Part shown: positions 43,385 through 54,969 of the stretch, piece by piece
How the letters are laid out: each line of letters opens with the position of its first letter
Numbering within the stretch: the stretch's first letter is position 1
Assembly (NCBI GenBank): GCA_964016875.1
Contig: OZ024722.1
Span: 16,932,576 to 16,996,575, forward strand
Direction of reading: 5' to 3'
From: Fallopia convolvulus
Taxonomy: Eukaryota; Streptophyta; Magnoliopsida; Caryophyllales; Polygonaceae
DNA: 64,000 nucleotides
Translations under genes and position numbers: made by a program
Notes under the pieces: model-generated
Databases searched by the model: none
What the model saw: the letters and a program-made list of their open reading frames with translations, nothing else
Told to the model about the DNA's origin: nothing

Positions 43385-44680
43385 TCAAAACAGATTATTA
43401 AGAGGCTCGAGCGTCTCTATGTAAGTTGAAATTCCAGCAATATTCCAATACATATTGTAGTCAGATTTACATCCACTGAATGCTTCATACCCATCTTTAT
43501 CACAAAGAATGGTTTGATTATTATCATCATCTTCAAATGAGAGTCTTCCGATATGAATAACACCACCACTTTCCTCATGATCTCTTACGGGACGAGAATA
43601 AGAAAATACGCCAACAAGTCTTGAGAACAAACCATGGTAGTTAGGGTGGATCTTATAAATGGTGGTCCAAGATTCTTCAACACCATATTCCATCATCACC
43701 CAAACACTAACCTCAACGCACTGCGGCAACATAGGATTATCATACAAGTGAATAACAGCAAGATGATCCTGCAATACCAAAACTTCACCATTCACCTGGA
43801 CATTATCATCATAATGAACCGGCGGCCCCCTTATTATTTTAAACACTTCATGGGCAAAATTAAATGACAACACTACAAAAGTTTGTTCATGGGCTTGGGC
43901 GGTGGCCAACCAATGCCAGCACCCCTCAAGGGCGGACATTTGGGGGCCCATCACAACAGGTACCCGTACCTCAACCGCCTTAACATGGCCAAAATCTCTC
44001 TTCCCTCGTTCATAATCAACAAGTTTCTTCCACTCACCGCTTTGTAGGCTGTATACAAAGCTGAGAAAAGAGGTGAATGGTTCCCCATAATTGATGAGGA
44101 CAACAGCTTTATAATCCAATTCGGAGTTCTTCCAGACGCTGCCAAAACCGAAATTGACTTGACACTGCTTCAAAACAACTTCGGATAGCAGAGGATGGAA
44201 GTGAGAAGGGAAAGGATTAGTAAGCTTATAGTCATGAATAGCGGGATTACAAAAGGCAATTTTGCCTGGCAAAAGAGGCAAGAGAGTTGTGGACTTCTCT
44301 ACAACATGGGAGGTTAAGCCGTAAATGCCGTTGTTCAGGGGCCCGAATGCGCACATCACGCGATCCCAATCGTCTTTATAATTAGGAGATAACCGCAGAT
44401 CTCCTCCCGCATCCCTCAATTCTGGAGCCATGTTGAGGAGATGCTGCTTAGTAATCGAATACACAGATCCTGATGAATAGGGGCCGCAGGGGATGCGTGA
44501 ACGATGCAAATCGATGAACAAACGGGAATTGAATAAAGACAGCCATGATTTACAAACAGATTTAAATCTTACAATCGATTGAACCGGAAGGCGAACCAGT
44601 ATCTCCTCCAGCAATTCCTCCGAGAGGAATCTGCTACTTGTAGCACCACCACCGCATCTATTTTTGAGCCACGACGCCAT
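43385..44680 (-). CDS. F-box protein with C-terminal F-box-associated (FBA-like) region, 431 aa
   Basis: F-box proteins are the substrate-binding subunits of SCF ubiquitin ligases, where the F-box binds SKP1/ASK. The F-box lies at ~residues 19-60: LSEELLEEILVRLPVQSI, then VRFKSVCKSWLSLFNS. The rest has the layout of plant FBA-type proteins: KIAFCNPAIHDYKLTNP near the middle, NFGFGSVWKNSELDYKAV, FVYSLQSGEWKK, and later VLSFNFAHEVFKII, VSVWVMMEYGVEESWTTIYK and a C-terminal region ending ISTYIETLEPL. The open frame extends 23 codons upstream, but the ATG at 44680 (ATGGCG, good context) gives the usual N-terminus. Single exon, no break. The substrate cannot be inferred. It is the only clear host gene in the window. 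Confidence 0.85.
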   Translation of the reverse strand: MASWLKNRCGGGATSSRFLSEELLEEILVRLPVQSIVRFKSVCKSWLSLFNSRLFIDLHRSRIPCGPYSSGSVYSITKQHLLNMAPELRDAGGDLRLSPNYKDDWDRVMCAFGPLNNGIYGLTSHVVEKSTTLLPLLPGKIAFCNPAIHDYKLTNPFPSHFHPLLSEVVLKQCQVNFGFGSVWKNSELDYKAVVLINYGEPFTSFLSFVYSLQSGEWKKLVDYERGKRDFGHVKAVEVRVPVVMGPQMSALEGCWHWLATAQAHEQTFVVLSFNFAHEVFKIIRGPPVHYDDNVQVNGEVLVLQDHLAVIHLYDNPMLPQCVEVSVWVMMEYGVEESWTTIYKIHPNYHGLFSRLVGVFSYSRPVRDHEESGGVIHIGRLSFEDDDNNQTILCDKDGYEAFSGCKSDYNMYWNIAGISTYIETLEPLNNLF

Positions 44681-44759
44681 TCGGTAGGGATAACCTATAG
44701 TTAAGCGGTTTTGAGCGACGAGGCAAGAGAGCCGTATGACAATTGACAACCTAGTTCAC

Positions 44760-45554
44760 GAAGCGGCTATAGAATGCGGAAATATAAGAGGGTATACAGT
44801 ATATAAAATATTAATATCTCTTGGGTTTGGTTCTTGACAAAAAAATAAAATAAACTACTTATGACATGGCACGACTATATTGATTTAATATTTAATTTAT
44901 TTAATAAGTGATTTTAATTTAATATAAAAAATAAATAACTGATTTATTATAAATAGGTTATATAAAAGTTTACATTTGTTATAATAGAAGACGAAGCCAA
45001 AATTATTAAGGTGAGCCCAATATAATTTTGATGGCTTAATGATAATTTTTTTATGGAAAAGTATAAATATAAATTATTTTAATTACTTCTTTAAAAATAG
45101 ATAAAATGAAAAAAAATGTAAAATGCTATAATTTTTTAATTAAATTAAGTTATTTTAAAATCTTTTAAATAAAAAGATAAAAGGATAATTTATAAAAAAA
45201 GATGAAAAATATGAATAAGGACTGAATTTTTTAGAGATAAAAAAACCATCTATATTTACATGAATAAGCCAAAAAGGAAATTAAGAAAAATATAGTATAA
45301 TATTTTTTTTATCAAACTTAAATTTAAGCAAATAATTATCTAGATATTGATTTTTTTTTGTTTTTTTATCAAAATTTGTTTTCAGATAAATCTTTTACAA
45401 AAAAAATAAAAAGATAAAGATAGAATAATTTTCACTATTTTCATTAAATTTCGAATTTAAAAATTAGATTGAAAAAAGAAATTAATTAAAAAGGCTAAAT
45501 TAATATAAATAAAATTAACTTTTATAGTTAATATGAGGCCAAAATTAAGGTTTA
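44760..45554. other. AT-rich DNA upstream of the F-box gene
   Basis: Likely contains the F-box promoter near 44690-44830 (TATAAA-like words around 44799). The part 45130-45530 is a repeat also seen at 55780-56170. Confidence 0.45.
45130..45530 (+). repeat. AT-rich dispersed repeat, copy 1
   Basis: Shares long blocks with 55780-56170 in the same order and orientation, for example AATTATCTAGATATTGA, AGATAAATCTTTTACA and AAAAAGATAAAGATAGAATAA. Probably the interior of a Helitron or other noncoding element. Confidence 0.65.
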
Positions 45555-46362
45555 TACTCTTAGTGTCATGCACGACTACATGAATTTAATTATATATTTT
45601 AAAGTGAAAATATTATAAAAAATTTATGTATTAATTTTTTTTTAAATTAGATTGATAATATTTAGACCTGTCAAAAACTGACCTAACCCGTTAACCCGTC
45701 TCGACCCGCCCGATAATTTTAGCGTCAAGACCCAAAAATTTGAACCCAAACCCGAAATAAACCGAACCGGATAGAACCCGAAACCCGTTGGGTTGAAACA
45801 CGAAACACGTTGTGTTGACCGATTTAGTATATTTATAGAATTTTTTAAATTTATTTTGAAACTTATAATATTTTTATTATTAAAATAAATAAAAATAATA
45901 TATTATAATTAATAATTATTTTTAATTAAAAATTGATTTTAATAATCATAAGAAAAAATGAGATTTTAGACCTGTTGGTCAACCCGACCCAATCGAAAAC
46001 CAGCTACAACCCGACCCGATTGACCCGTGACCCATCACGAACCGGAACCCGATTTAACTCGAACCCGAAATGACTGAAACCAAACCCGTCCGACCCGACC
46101 CGATATTAACTTTAAAAGTGTTATAATAATTCATAAATGAAATCACAATATTAAATTACAGATTTATACAAAATTTGAAAAATATGTAAATATTAAAAAA
46201 AAAGAAAAAAAAATATGATGGATGGTAGTGGGGTAGTGGAACATGAGTTATGGGAAGAAAAATAAATTTTATATCATAAATTTACACATGTTAGATGTAC
46301 AAAGTGCAAAGTGGCTAATTCTTTTGTGAGGATATTGCTGCTCTTTTAATATATAAGAGAGA
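45555..46362 (-). mobile_element. Helitron remnant with a nested hAT-type MITE
   Basis: The minus strand starts TCTCTCTTATATATTAAAAG at 46362 (preceded by A) and near 45560 has the half hairpin GTCGTGCATGACAC shared with the other Helitrons. The CTAG end is not preserved. The MITE at 45663-46103 occupies half of it. Confidence 0.5.
45663..46103 (-). mobile_element. hAT-like MITE, ACCCG-rich copy (opposite orientation to 22662)
   Basis: The left end TAGACCTGTCAAAAACTG is TIR-like; ACCCGACCC-rich blocks at both ends flank an AT-rich core with the same layout as 22662-23098. The right terminal TGTCAA motif is missing, so it is slightly truncated. Confidence 0.6.
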
Positions 46363-46551
46363 TAATAGGAGAAATTACATTTAACCACCCTATATTTTAT
46401 GCAATTAACCACCATTTATATTTTTTCTATACTTAACCACCCCTTATTTGTAATTATGTGCATTTAACCACCCATTTTAACAAAAAACGTCATTTTCTCC
46501 GTTAAGTTAAGTAAATTACGGTTTTCCTTTCTTTTTAAATTTTATTTACAA

Positions 46552-46620
46552 TCTACTATATATATATATAAGCAATAAAGATTGGAGTCATTCTATTGCG
46601 CCACCTCAGCTTTTGCCACA
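46552..46620 (+). mobile_element. Helitron 5' terminus without a certain partner
   Basis: TCTACTATATATATATATAA at 46552, preceded by A, then AGCAATAAAGATTGG and TTGCGCCACCTCAGC, match the 5' end of the Helitron at 20251. The 3' end might be the CAACTAG at 54969, with the L1 and another Helitron nested between; unproven. Confidence 0.5.
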
Positions 46621-47589
46621 TGTCGTTACGAGATTACGTCACATCAGTTTTTGCCATGTGCCATCTTTTCCTTAAGCCATGTCATGATATTTTTTCACAC
46701 ATCATATTATATTCTGCATCATCATTTACATGTCATATTTAACTATAATTATAAATAAATAATCTAATTCTAAATACATTTAATAAAAGGTCATCTTTCT
46801 CCAGAATTATATGTTCTTCCAATATCTTCTACCAAAAAAAATAGGTTCTTTCAATATCTATTCTTATGGTTTCATTCTCCTTCTCCATGAAGTATCTACA
46901 ACTCATATATCGTTGCTACCCTTATAATCGATTTTTGGTTGCTCTATACTGAAATGCATATTGATCGATTTCTCGCTAATCTTCATTGGTTGATTTGTTG
47001 TTACTCTTCAGACCATCTTCCTTTGATTGATATTAAAGCTTTTAAAACTCGACCCAACAACACGACATTAATAATTTTTACTAGCTTCCTAGTCATCTTC
47101 CTTAGATTTTAGATGGATTCTTAATGAAATTGAAGTCCACCATTGATTGAATTGTGTAAAATAATCAGAGACGATATTTGTGTAGATGATCACAAAGATG
47201 GAATATGGATGATAGAAGATACAAGGATTTTTTAGCGTGGGATTTTTTTTAATTCTTTTAATTTTTTTCTGATAGAAATTATATTTGTTAGCTAAATATT
47301 TCTTTTCTCTTTTGGATAAGGATAGAACTAGATATGAACAAATCAATTCTTTGACCAAATCTTTTATTTGGAGAATTAAGATCAAATCAAATAAAATAAA
47401 ATTCTCTACTAAGAGTAAATAACTATAGAATTATAAATAAACTAAATAACTTTAAATAAATAAGGAAAATTAAATTCAAAATGTACTATTCGATTTTTTT
47501 ACCAAATCATATCTCAATGCATATTTGGTGCATGTTAATTAAGATCTTTTACAAATAAGTATCAAAACCCTAGAACGTGAGAGGCGATT
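46621..47589. other. AT-rich DNA, no supported gene
   Basis: Short frames only. Probably Helitron interior before the L1 D insertion. Confidence 0.4.
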
Positions 47590-47691
47590 GCGAACGATCG
47601 TTTTCTAGCGATTTTTTTTTGTCGATCGTTGCTTCTCTCCGGCGTTGGGTCATGGGAGCTGGGGATTTCCCGTTGTTGCGTGCAGGTTCTA

Positions 47692-48540
47692 TGGCGGATA
47701 GGGCAAAAAGAGATATCAGTCTGACTGATGAGTAGTGCTTAGAGGTAGAAGGGGCAGTGAAGATTGAGCATCAAAATGAAGGACCGAGAGCCATTTTGGT
47801 TGGAAGCTTGTTATCAAACCGCCCTTTCAACGCTTGGTTAAAATTGAGATTACCAGGGTGGCCTTCTAGATTAGGGTTTACGATTTGCCACTGAAGGCAA
47901 TGAATAGGGAGACAGTAGAGGCTATAGAGAGTTTTTGGGGGTTTAGAGGAGGTTTCTGAAGACGAACTTTTAGTTAGATCAAAGTTTCTAAGAGTTCGTG
48001 TGATGGTTGACATAACAAAGCCTCTAAGAAGGAGGTTGATGATAAGAGTGGAGGGGAAGAAACTATGGGTGGAAATAAAATACGAAAGGCTCCCAAATTT
48101 CTGCTATTCATGTGGGAGGTTGGGTCATTTAGAGCTTGACTGTGAGGATGGGGAGGCGAAGCAGCTTCAAGGAGAATATGGGGATTGGTTGAGGACTTCA
48201 CCAATGAAAAAATATCAAGTGAAGAATGAGTACAAGAAAGAACAAGAGCTAATGATTCTAAAACGAGGGAGCAAAAAGAAAGAATATGGGGAGAACTCGA
48301 CACAAAGTGTAGGGGAAGGAGTAAGGGCAAGAAAATCTTTGCTATAGCTGTTGGAGAAGGAGGAAGATTCAACTGAGGTAGGATTGGTGGGGAATGAAAA
48401 GGGGAATACTAGTGAGGAGGGGGATAACATGTCGGCTATTGCATCAGTAGTAGGGAGAGGTGAAAACGATGAGGGAGGGGAAGAGGTGAGTATGAGAAAA
48501 AAAAGAGGGAGATGTAGTGGTGGAGACCTAAAATAGATTA
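47692..48540 (+). pseudogene. L1 ORF1 of LINE D, internally deleted
   Basis: It opens at ATG 47692 (MADRAKRDISLTDE) and hits a stop after 14 codons. A DUF4283-like fragment VGSLLSNRPFNAWLKLRLP follows, then after a deletion the segment KPLRRRLMIRVEGKKLWVEI and the knuckle CYSCGRLGHLELDC near 48100. The C-terminal part is Glu/Gly/Lys-rich. Several stops and shifts; about half of the DUF4283 region is missing compared with the intact L1 at 35653. Confidence 0.7.
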
Positions 48541-48920
48541 GAGGCTTTCTCCATAAAAGAGGGTAACTTGGTTGAGAAGGTAGGGTTAGGAGGGGAAGAA
48601 CAAAATAATAGAAAGGGAGAGGTACTTGCAGTTGTGAAATGAAAAGAAAAAGAGGGGAATGGGAGTGAGGTAAGGGAGGAAGGGGTTACCACACCACCAC
48701 CAGGAGTGACAATAAATAAGAAAAGTGGTGGAACGTGGAAGAGAAGAGTGAGAGTTGGAAAAGAAGGTGTTGGAGTAACAAAGGGGAGCTCTCCCGGGAA
48801 GAGGAAAATTGAAGGGGAAAAGGTAGATGAAATGTTGATTGATGGCATAGAGGAGCATGGAAAGAAACAAAAAGTTATGTTATCGGCAGGAGAGACGAAT
48901 GGTCTTTCTTGCCGGTCATT

Positions 48921-51900
48921 ATGAATACCTTAAGCTACAATTGCCGGGGATTGGGGACGGCCCGGTCAATTGGGAGACTCGCTAATTTAGTGAGGAGAGA
49001 GGCCCCGAAGGTGGTTTTTCTTATGGAAACAAAATGTGACCGTAAGAAGATGGATGTTATTCGTTTGAAACTTGGGTTTTATGGGTGCTTTGTGGTGGAT
49101 TGTGTTGGTAAATCGGGAGTTATATGCCTTTTGTGGGAAGAAGATGTTCAAATACAAGTCAAATCCTATACTAATCACCATATTGATGTTGAAGTGAGTG
49201 CGGAAAAGGGCGAGGATGCATGGCGACTGACTAGTATTTATCGATGGCCGAGAAGAGAAGATAAAAAGCTTACGGGGGAGTTGTTAAAAAAGTTGAATGA
49301 TGATGATAATAGGGGTTGGGTTTGTATTGGTGATTTCAATCAAATTATTGCTAGGGAGGATAAGGAGGGTGGTTTGAACCCTGATTTTGATAAAATCAGG
49401 GCTTTTAAGGAAGCTTTAGAGGTGTGTGCTTTGGAGGAATTAGCTTTCTCAGGTTACAGATTTACTTGGGACAATGGGCAAGTAGGTGATGTATTTGTCC
49501 AAGAAAGGTTAGATATGGGCTTTGCTAATGAGACGTGGATTAACCTTCACCCTGAGGGTAGAATTCTTCATTTAGAGAGAGAGGGCTCGGACCATGTTCC
49601 CATTATGTTGCAGGAGTTTAAGAGTGAGGAGGCTAGGGGCCGGAAGAGGAAGGTAGGGTGGCTCGGCCGAGTAGATTTGAGGCTATGTGGGTGGAAAATG
49701 AGGGGTGCCAGGTTGTGGTTGCTAATGCATGGAATAACCCGAGTCTGGATAGTGAAGGGAGTGGGATTTTGGAAAAAATACAAAGATGTATGGAGGACTT
49801 AAAATGATGGAATAGAAAGGAGTTTGGGCATATTGGAGAAAGGCTAAGAAAGGTAAGAGAAGAGCTAAGAGGGTTGCAAGAGAATGGTATGAGGGGTGAT
49901 TTAGTTAGGAGGAGAAGAAGAGCTCTTGAGAATGAGGAGAGTAATTTGATGGAGAAAGAAGAGCTGTTATGGTTCCAAAGAGCAAAAGAACATAATTTGA
50001 AGTGGGGCGATAGAAATACGACCCTTTTCCATGCAAAAGCAAATGGGAGATGGAAGCGAAATAAATTGAAGAGACTTGTGGATGATGACGGGATGGAATG
50101 GAGGCAGAGGGTTAATAGGGAGAGAGTGGCGGTGGATTACTTTAAAGGGCTGTTTAGAACCGATCATGACACACATTCTATAACGGCTCCTCAAGGAATT
50201 TTGCACTTGGTAACGGAGGAGGATAATTCTTTGTTGTCACGTCCATTCACTAGAGAAGAGGTACATTTGGCTCTTTTCTCTATGCATCCCACAAAATCTC
50301 CGAGCCCTGATGGTATGTCAGCTTTGTTTTTCCAAAAACACTGGCATATTGTTGGGGAGGAGATCATTCACTTTGTCCTTTCTATTTTGCATGGAGGAGA
50401 TCTTCCAGATCGCCTTAATCATACTTTTATTACTCTTATCCCGAAAATTACTGATCCTTTTCGCATGAATGATTTGAGACCTATCAGCTTATGTAATGTC
50501 TTGTACAAGATTGTTTCTAAGGTGATAGCAAACAGATTGAAGACTGTTCTCCATAAGGTTATTTCAGGAAGTCAGAGTGCTTTTGTCTCGGGCAGACTCA
50601 TAACTGACAATGTTTTGGCGGCCTTTGAAATGTTTCACTTTATGAAGAAGAAGACCTCAGGCAGACGGGGTTTTATGGCTCTGAAGTTAGACATGACAAA
50701 GGCAAATGACAGAGTAGAGTGGGATTATCTTGAGCAATGTATGCTGTCCTTGAGATTTTGTAGTGAGTGGTTGAATCTGATAATGAAGTGCGTAAGGAGT
50801 GTCTCTTTCTCAGTTTTAATGGATGGAGTTCCGTCTCAGGGTTTTTTTATCCTTCTAAGGATCTTAGGCAGGGAGACCCTCTTTCACCGTATCTTTTTCT
50901 TTTGTGTGCGGAAGGCTTTTCGTCACTCATAAGGAAAAGTGAGGAGGAAGGAAATTGGCAGGGTATTCGCATTGTAAGATCAGCCCCGGTGGTGTCACAT
51001 TTATTCTTTGCAGACGACAGTATTGTGTTTGCTAGAGCTACTTGTCAACAAGCACATGAAATTATTCAAATCCTCCAACGCTATGGAGTTGTGTCGGGTC
51101 AACAAGTGAATCTAGCAAAGTCTGAGCTGTCTTTTAGCAGTAATGTGAGTGACGGGCTGAAATTTATGCTGCGCGGTATTTTGCAAGTTCAAGAGGTTGA
51201 AAAACATGAAGGGTATTTAGGACTCCCTAATATGTAAGAAATTAGTAGTTGGAAACCTGAGTTGATCTCTAGGGCGGGGAAAACGGTCTTGTTAAAATCG
51301 GTTGCTCAAGCTGTACCAATGTATGCTATGTCATGTTTCGTATTCCCGAAAACAGTGTGTGGAGACATTGAAAAGATGATGAATGAATTTCCTTTGGGGT
51401 AAGAAAGGGGATAAGCAGAATATACATTGGATGAGTTGGAAAAATTTGTGCTTTTCTAAGGATAAAGGAGGACTAGGGTTCCACAATTTTGAAGCTTTCA
51501 ACCTTGCTTTTCTTGCAAAGCAGGGTTGGAGAATTATAAATGAACCTGATTCTTTAGTTGGAAAACTCTTTAAAGCTTGTTACTTTCCTAGGATTGATTT
51601 CTTGCATGCTAAGGAAGGTTATGCCCCAAGTTCTACATGGAGGAGTATTTGTAGAGCAAAGGAGATCATTGAAGTCGGTTCGTATTGGCAGATTGGAAAT
51701 GGGATGAGTATTAATGTATGGAGAGACCGTTGGATACCAAGGCCAAGCTCTTTTAAAGTTCTGGGAAATTATGGTAATGTTGATCAAGATTTGAAGGTGT
51801 CTGAGCTGATTGATTGGGATATCAAAGGCTGGAAGGAGGAGTGAGTCTGAAGTCTGTTTATGCCAATTGATGTGGAAAGTATCATGTCCATTCATCTTAT

Positions 51901-52907
51901 TAACAACCATGTCAATGATCAGCTGTTTTGGTATCACTCTGCTGATGGAAATCTTACGGTTAAATCAGCTTATCATATGATAATGGATATGGCAGGGGCA
52001 AAGGGCAAAGTAGGTGAACAGGCAGACAATCTTAGAATGAAGCGCCTTTGGAGATGGTTTTGGAACAGAGAGGTGTGTTCGAGGATGAAGGATTTTCTTT
52101 GGAGGGCGTCTAGAGATGTGATTCCTTGGAAACTGAATCTGTTGAGAAGGAAGGTGACCAAGGAACCTTTTTGTTGGAAATGTGGGAAGCCCAAAAGTGT
52201 GTTGCATTGTCTATGGGACTGTGTCCTACCATGTCAAGTGTGGATTTTTTTTCCCAAAGCTTGAATGGAAAGGCAACATGAATGGGTATTTTTTGGACTG
52301 GGTTGAGCACATTGTTGAATCGAAGGACAAAAAAGACCAAAATTTGTGGACAATCATTATTTATCATCTATGGGGAGCACGAAATTTGGGTGTGTTTGAA
52401 GGGAAAGAGTTAGACCCAACAAGGATTGTCGAGGAGAGCATTCTCAGGTTGGAGGAATTTTCGAACACTTGCAGAGTGTTATGTGACGATGAGAAGAAGG
52501 TCAATTCGGTTTGTACATGGCAAAAACTTCCGATTGGATGGATCAAGATTAATTGTGATGCTTCAGTTCAAGGTGCTAACTGTGGTATCAGAATTATTGG
52601 ACGAGATGTTGCAGGGTTGATTGTTTGTGCAGGAGCTAAAAGAATTCAATCAATGACATATATTGATGTAGCAGAAATTGAAGCAATTAGATGGGGTATA
52701 CAAGTTGCTGAAAGTGCAGGCTACACCAGAGTGGTGTTCGAATCAGATTGCAAGAAGGTGATTGATTTGCTTAATGGTGGAAACTTGCCGAGATTTGTGA
52801 TGGGTAATCTAGTTGCTATCACAGCTGAGTTAAGCTATGGATTTGATATGTGCCGCTGGGAGTTCGTTAGAAGAGATGCAAACAAAGCCGCTCATTGGTT
52901 GAGTTGA
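48921..52907 (+). pseudogene. L1 ORF2 of LINE D: endonuclease, reverse transcriptase, RNase H, frameshifted
   Basis: EN (frame from ATG 48921): NTLSYNCRGLGTARSIGRLA, FLMETKCDR, VCIGDFNQI, FSGYRFTWDN, GSDHVPIML. Frameshift near 49660-49800. RT from 49874: LKWGDRNTTLFHAKANGRWK, SPSPDGMSALFFQKHW, LRPISLCNVLYKIVSK, motif A LDMTKANDRVEW (the usual KAYD is KAND), shift near 50850, motif B RQGDPLSPYLF, motif C FADDSIVFA. A stop and a ~25-codon deletion follow at 51236. RNase H ends the frame 52182-52907: INCDASVQG, EAIRWGIQ, FESDCKKV, RRDANKAAHWLS. Unlike the intact L1 it has several breaks and cannot act. Confidence 0.8.
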
Positions 52908-53028
52908 TTACTGCCATCTAGTCCTGTTTTGATGTTTGAAAACTTTGCTTTCCCGTCTAGCTTCTATGATGTTTTGTCAGCTGATTTGTTAAGTGTTTAA
53001 TGCAGTTTATTGTTTTCTGATAAAAAAA

Positions 53029-53267
53029 TACCCTACCTATGAAAATTGTTTATCATATTTGAATTTGGTTATAATTAACCGAATAAACTTCGATCAAATT
53101 TCCGTACATATCTTCTACTAAGGAGTATATGCTATGACTATTCCTGTTCCATAATTAAAATTTGCTTGAGATAATAAAAATCAAATCACTATTTTAAAAA
53201 AAATTACTATCTCAACAGAAATTATTATCTTAACAAACGAATATTTCAATTACATCTATATACCTAA
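53029..53267. other. AT-rich spacer between L1 D and Helitron
   Basis: No features recognised. Confidence 0.4.
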
Positions 53268-54362
53268 TCTATATACTCTTACTAAACTCGAATCTCTCTA
53301 TCCTATTTGTCACTCATCTAACTATGCCACATAAGTATCATAATTTTTAAATTTACTTCTTTACCCTTTTTTCTTTTCAGTATTTACAAACCTTAAAAAT
53401 ATAATATAATAATATTACTATTGATATTGATATACAATGATCTACTACTTTCTTTTATGGACAATTTAAATATTATATAATTGTACATCATCATCTTTAA
53501 GATGTATTGTTATTTTTTTTCAATGGCAAGTATGAAACTATCCATACATAATATCTCTAATATATAAGATCTACTATTTTTTTATGGACAATATTTAAAT
53601 ATTATATAATTGTACATCATCCAAGATTGGAGTATCTCTCATTCTCTCATGTTATTCGGGAGCGCAATTCTGTGGCGGACTTCATTGCTGGATCGTTCAG
53701 ACGTGTCTCCTCCGCCCCACTTGCAGTTGATCCGGGCCTCCTTACCCTCATCCGCCAAGATGCTCTAGGGTGACCACTTGCCCGTTGTGGTCACCCTAAT
53801 CTCTTTCCTAATAAAATAAAATAAAATAAAAAATAATATATATAATATAATATTATTGCTAATGTTATTAATATACATTTGTATCCTTAAATTATATTAT
53901 GATTTTTATCCTTTTTTCAATGTTATATGTACGTTCTTTTTGATAATGTATCTTAATTTTTTTCCAATGATAAATAGTAAATTTAATGTTATGCCACATA
54001 GATATATTTAAATGTTCATTACCTCATTCATTAATATTATGTACCATATTTAACTAATAAGTATGAAATACTTACCATATTCAATTAATGAGTATGAGAA
54101 TATAAATCTGTTTTTAGTATTTTTTACCTATATATTATATAATATTATCTCATTCAAAAATTAAATCACATATCCTATTATAAATAAATAAATATTTTTT
54201 TACATTCCCTATGTATTATAATAATTCTCGCTTGAAAGTTTTATTGATGAAATTATTTTATTTTATCAAATAAGTTTATGTAAAATTCAATCGACAAGTA
54301 TGGTTCCTACATAAACTTTTTTTCAAATCATCGTCGTGCATGGCACGACCGGGTCTTGCTAG
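53268..54362 (+). mobile_element. Non-autonomous Helitron with a trapped LINE 3' end
   Basis: It starts TCTATATACTCTTACTAAAC (preceded by A) and ends with the perfect hairpin GTCGTGC-ATG-GCACGAC then CGGGTCTTGCTAG at 54362, followed by T. These are Helitron hallmarks. The interior is AT-rich and parallels the Helitron at 30112-35385. A 5'-truncated L1 tail lies at 53621-53835. Confidence 0.75.
53621..53835 (+). pseudogene. 5'-truncated L1: last ~50 codons of RNase H plus tail
   Basis: A frame reads HVIRERNSVADFIAGSFRRV and ends VDPGLLTLIRQDALG-stop at about 53773. HxxRExNxxAD is the C-terminal RNase H signature of plant L1 ORF2. The 3' UTR ends in an (AATAAA)n-like tail. It interrupts the Helitron between parts that are contiguous in its relative. 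No duplication was found. Confidence 0.7.
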
Positions 54363-54969
54363 TACATTATAAAGCAGAAACCATGTCTATTGAAAAAATT
54401 GCGCCATGTGGCATTGTTTGAATAAAATAAAGTCAGATTTTTTAATGATAAATATTATTATAACTTGTATTGTTCTTTTTACACATGTAATATTTTTAAT
54501 AAAATATATAACATATTTATATAATTTGCTATCTATAGGTTGATATTTTCTATATAAATTTTATGCACACATCTTTTAACAAAACTTGATTTAAATGATA
54601 ATATTTTCAATATTAGTTTTATACATAATAATTTTTTCTCTTTTAGCAAAAATTGGGCTCCAAGTATATAATTTTTTATGTATATGTTAAAATTTTCTAA
54701 TATAATGAATTTATTTATATAGTATATGATACATTCTAATACACACTATATTTTTTTATAAGAAACTATGTTCTACATTTAATTGCATGAATAAATTAAT
54801 TTCTATTTTTAAATAAATATTATAACAATATCAACCTACACATGAAATATTCAACCTATAGATCGAATTATATAGATATAATTAATATAAATCAGGGCCT
54901 TATAGTGATGTTATAAAATATTTAAAATTATAGTGATGCTAGTCGCACATGGTACGGGACTTCAACTAG
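54363..54969 (+). mobile_element. Second Helitron 3' end, directly adjoining the first
   Basis: A hairpin-like GTCGCACATGGTACGGGAC then TTCAACTAG ends at 54969, followed by T. Starting right after the previous Helitron, ATTATAAAGCAGAAACC...TTGCGCCATGTGGCA resembles Helitron 5' regions. Either a short Helitron inserted head-to-tail or the far end of the one starting at 46552. Confidence 0.5.

Larger units (their letters stand above)
47590..53028 (+). mobile_element. L1 LINE D, complete in layout but decayed
   Basis: A plus-strand L1 with ORF1 remnant, ORF2 from endonuclease to RNase H and a 3' end at a short A tract (53022-53028). The 5' limit is set by the start of non-AT-rich sequence and is approximate. 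No target duplication could be assigned. It lies inside the large inverted-repeat element. Confidence 0.8.
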
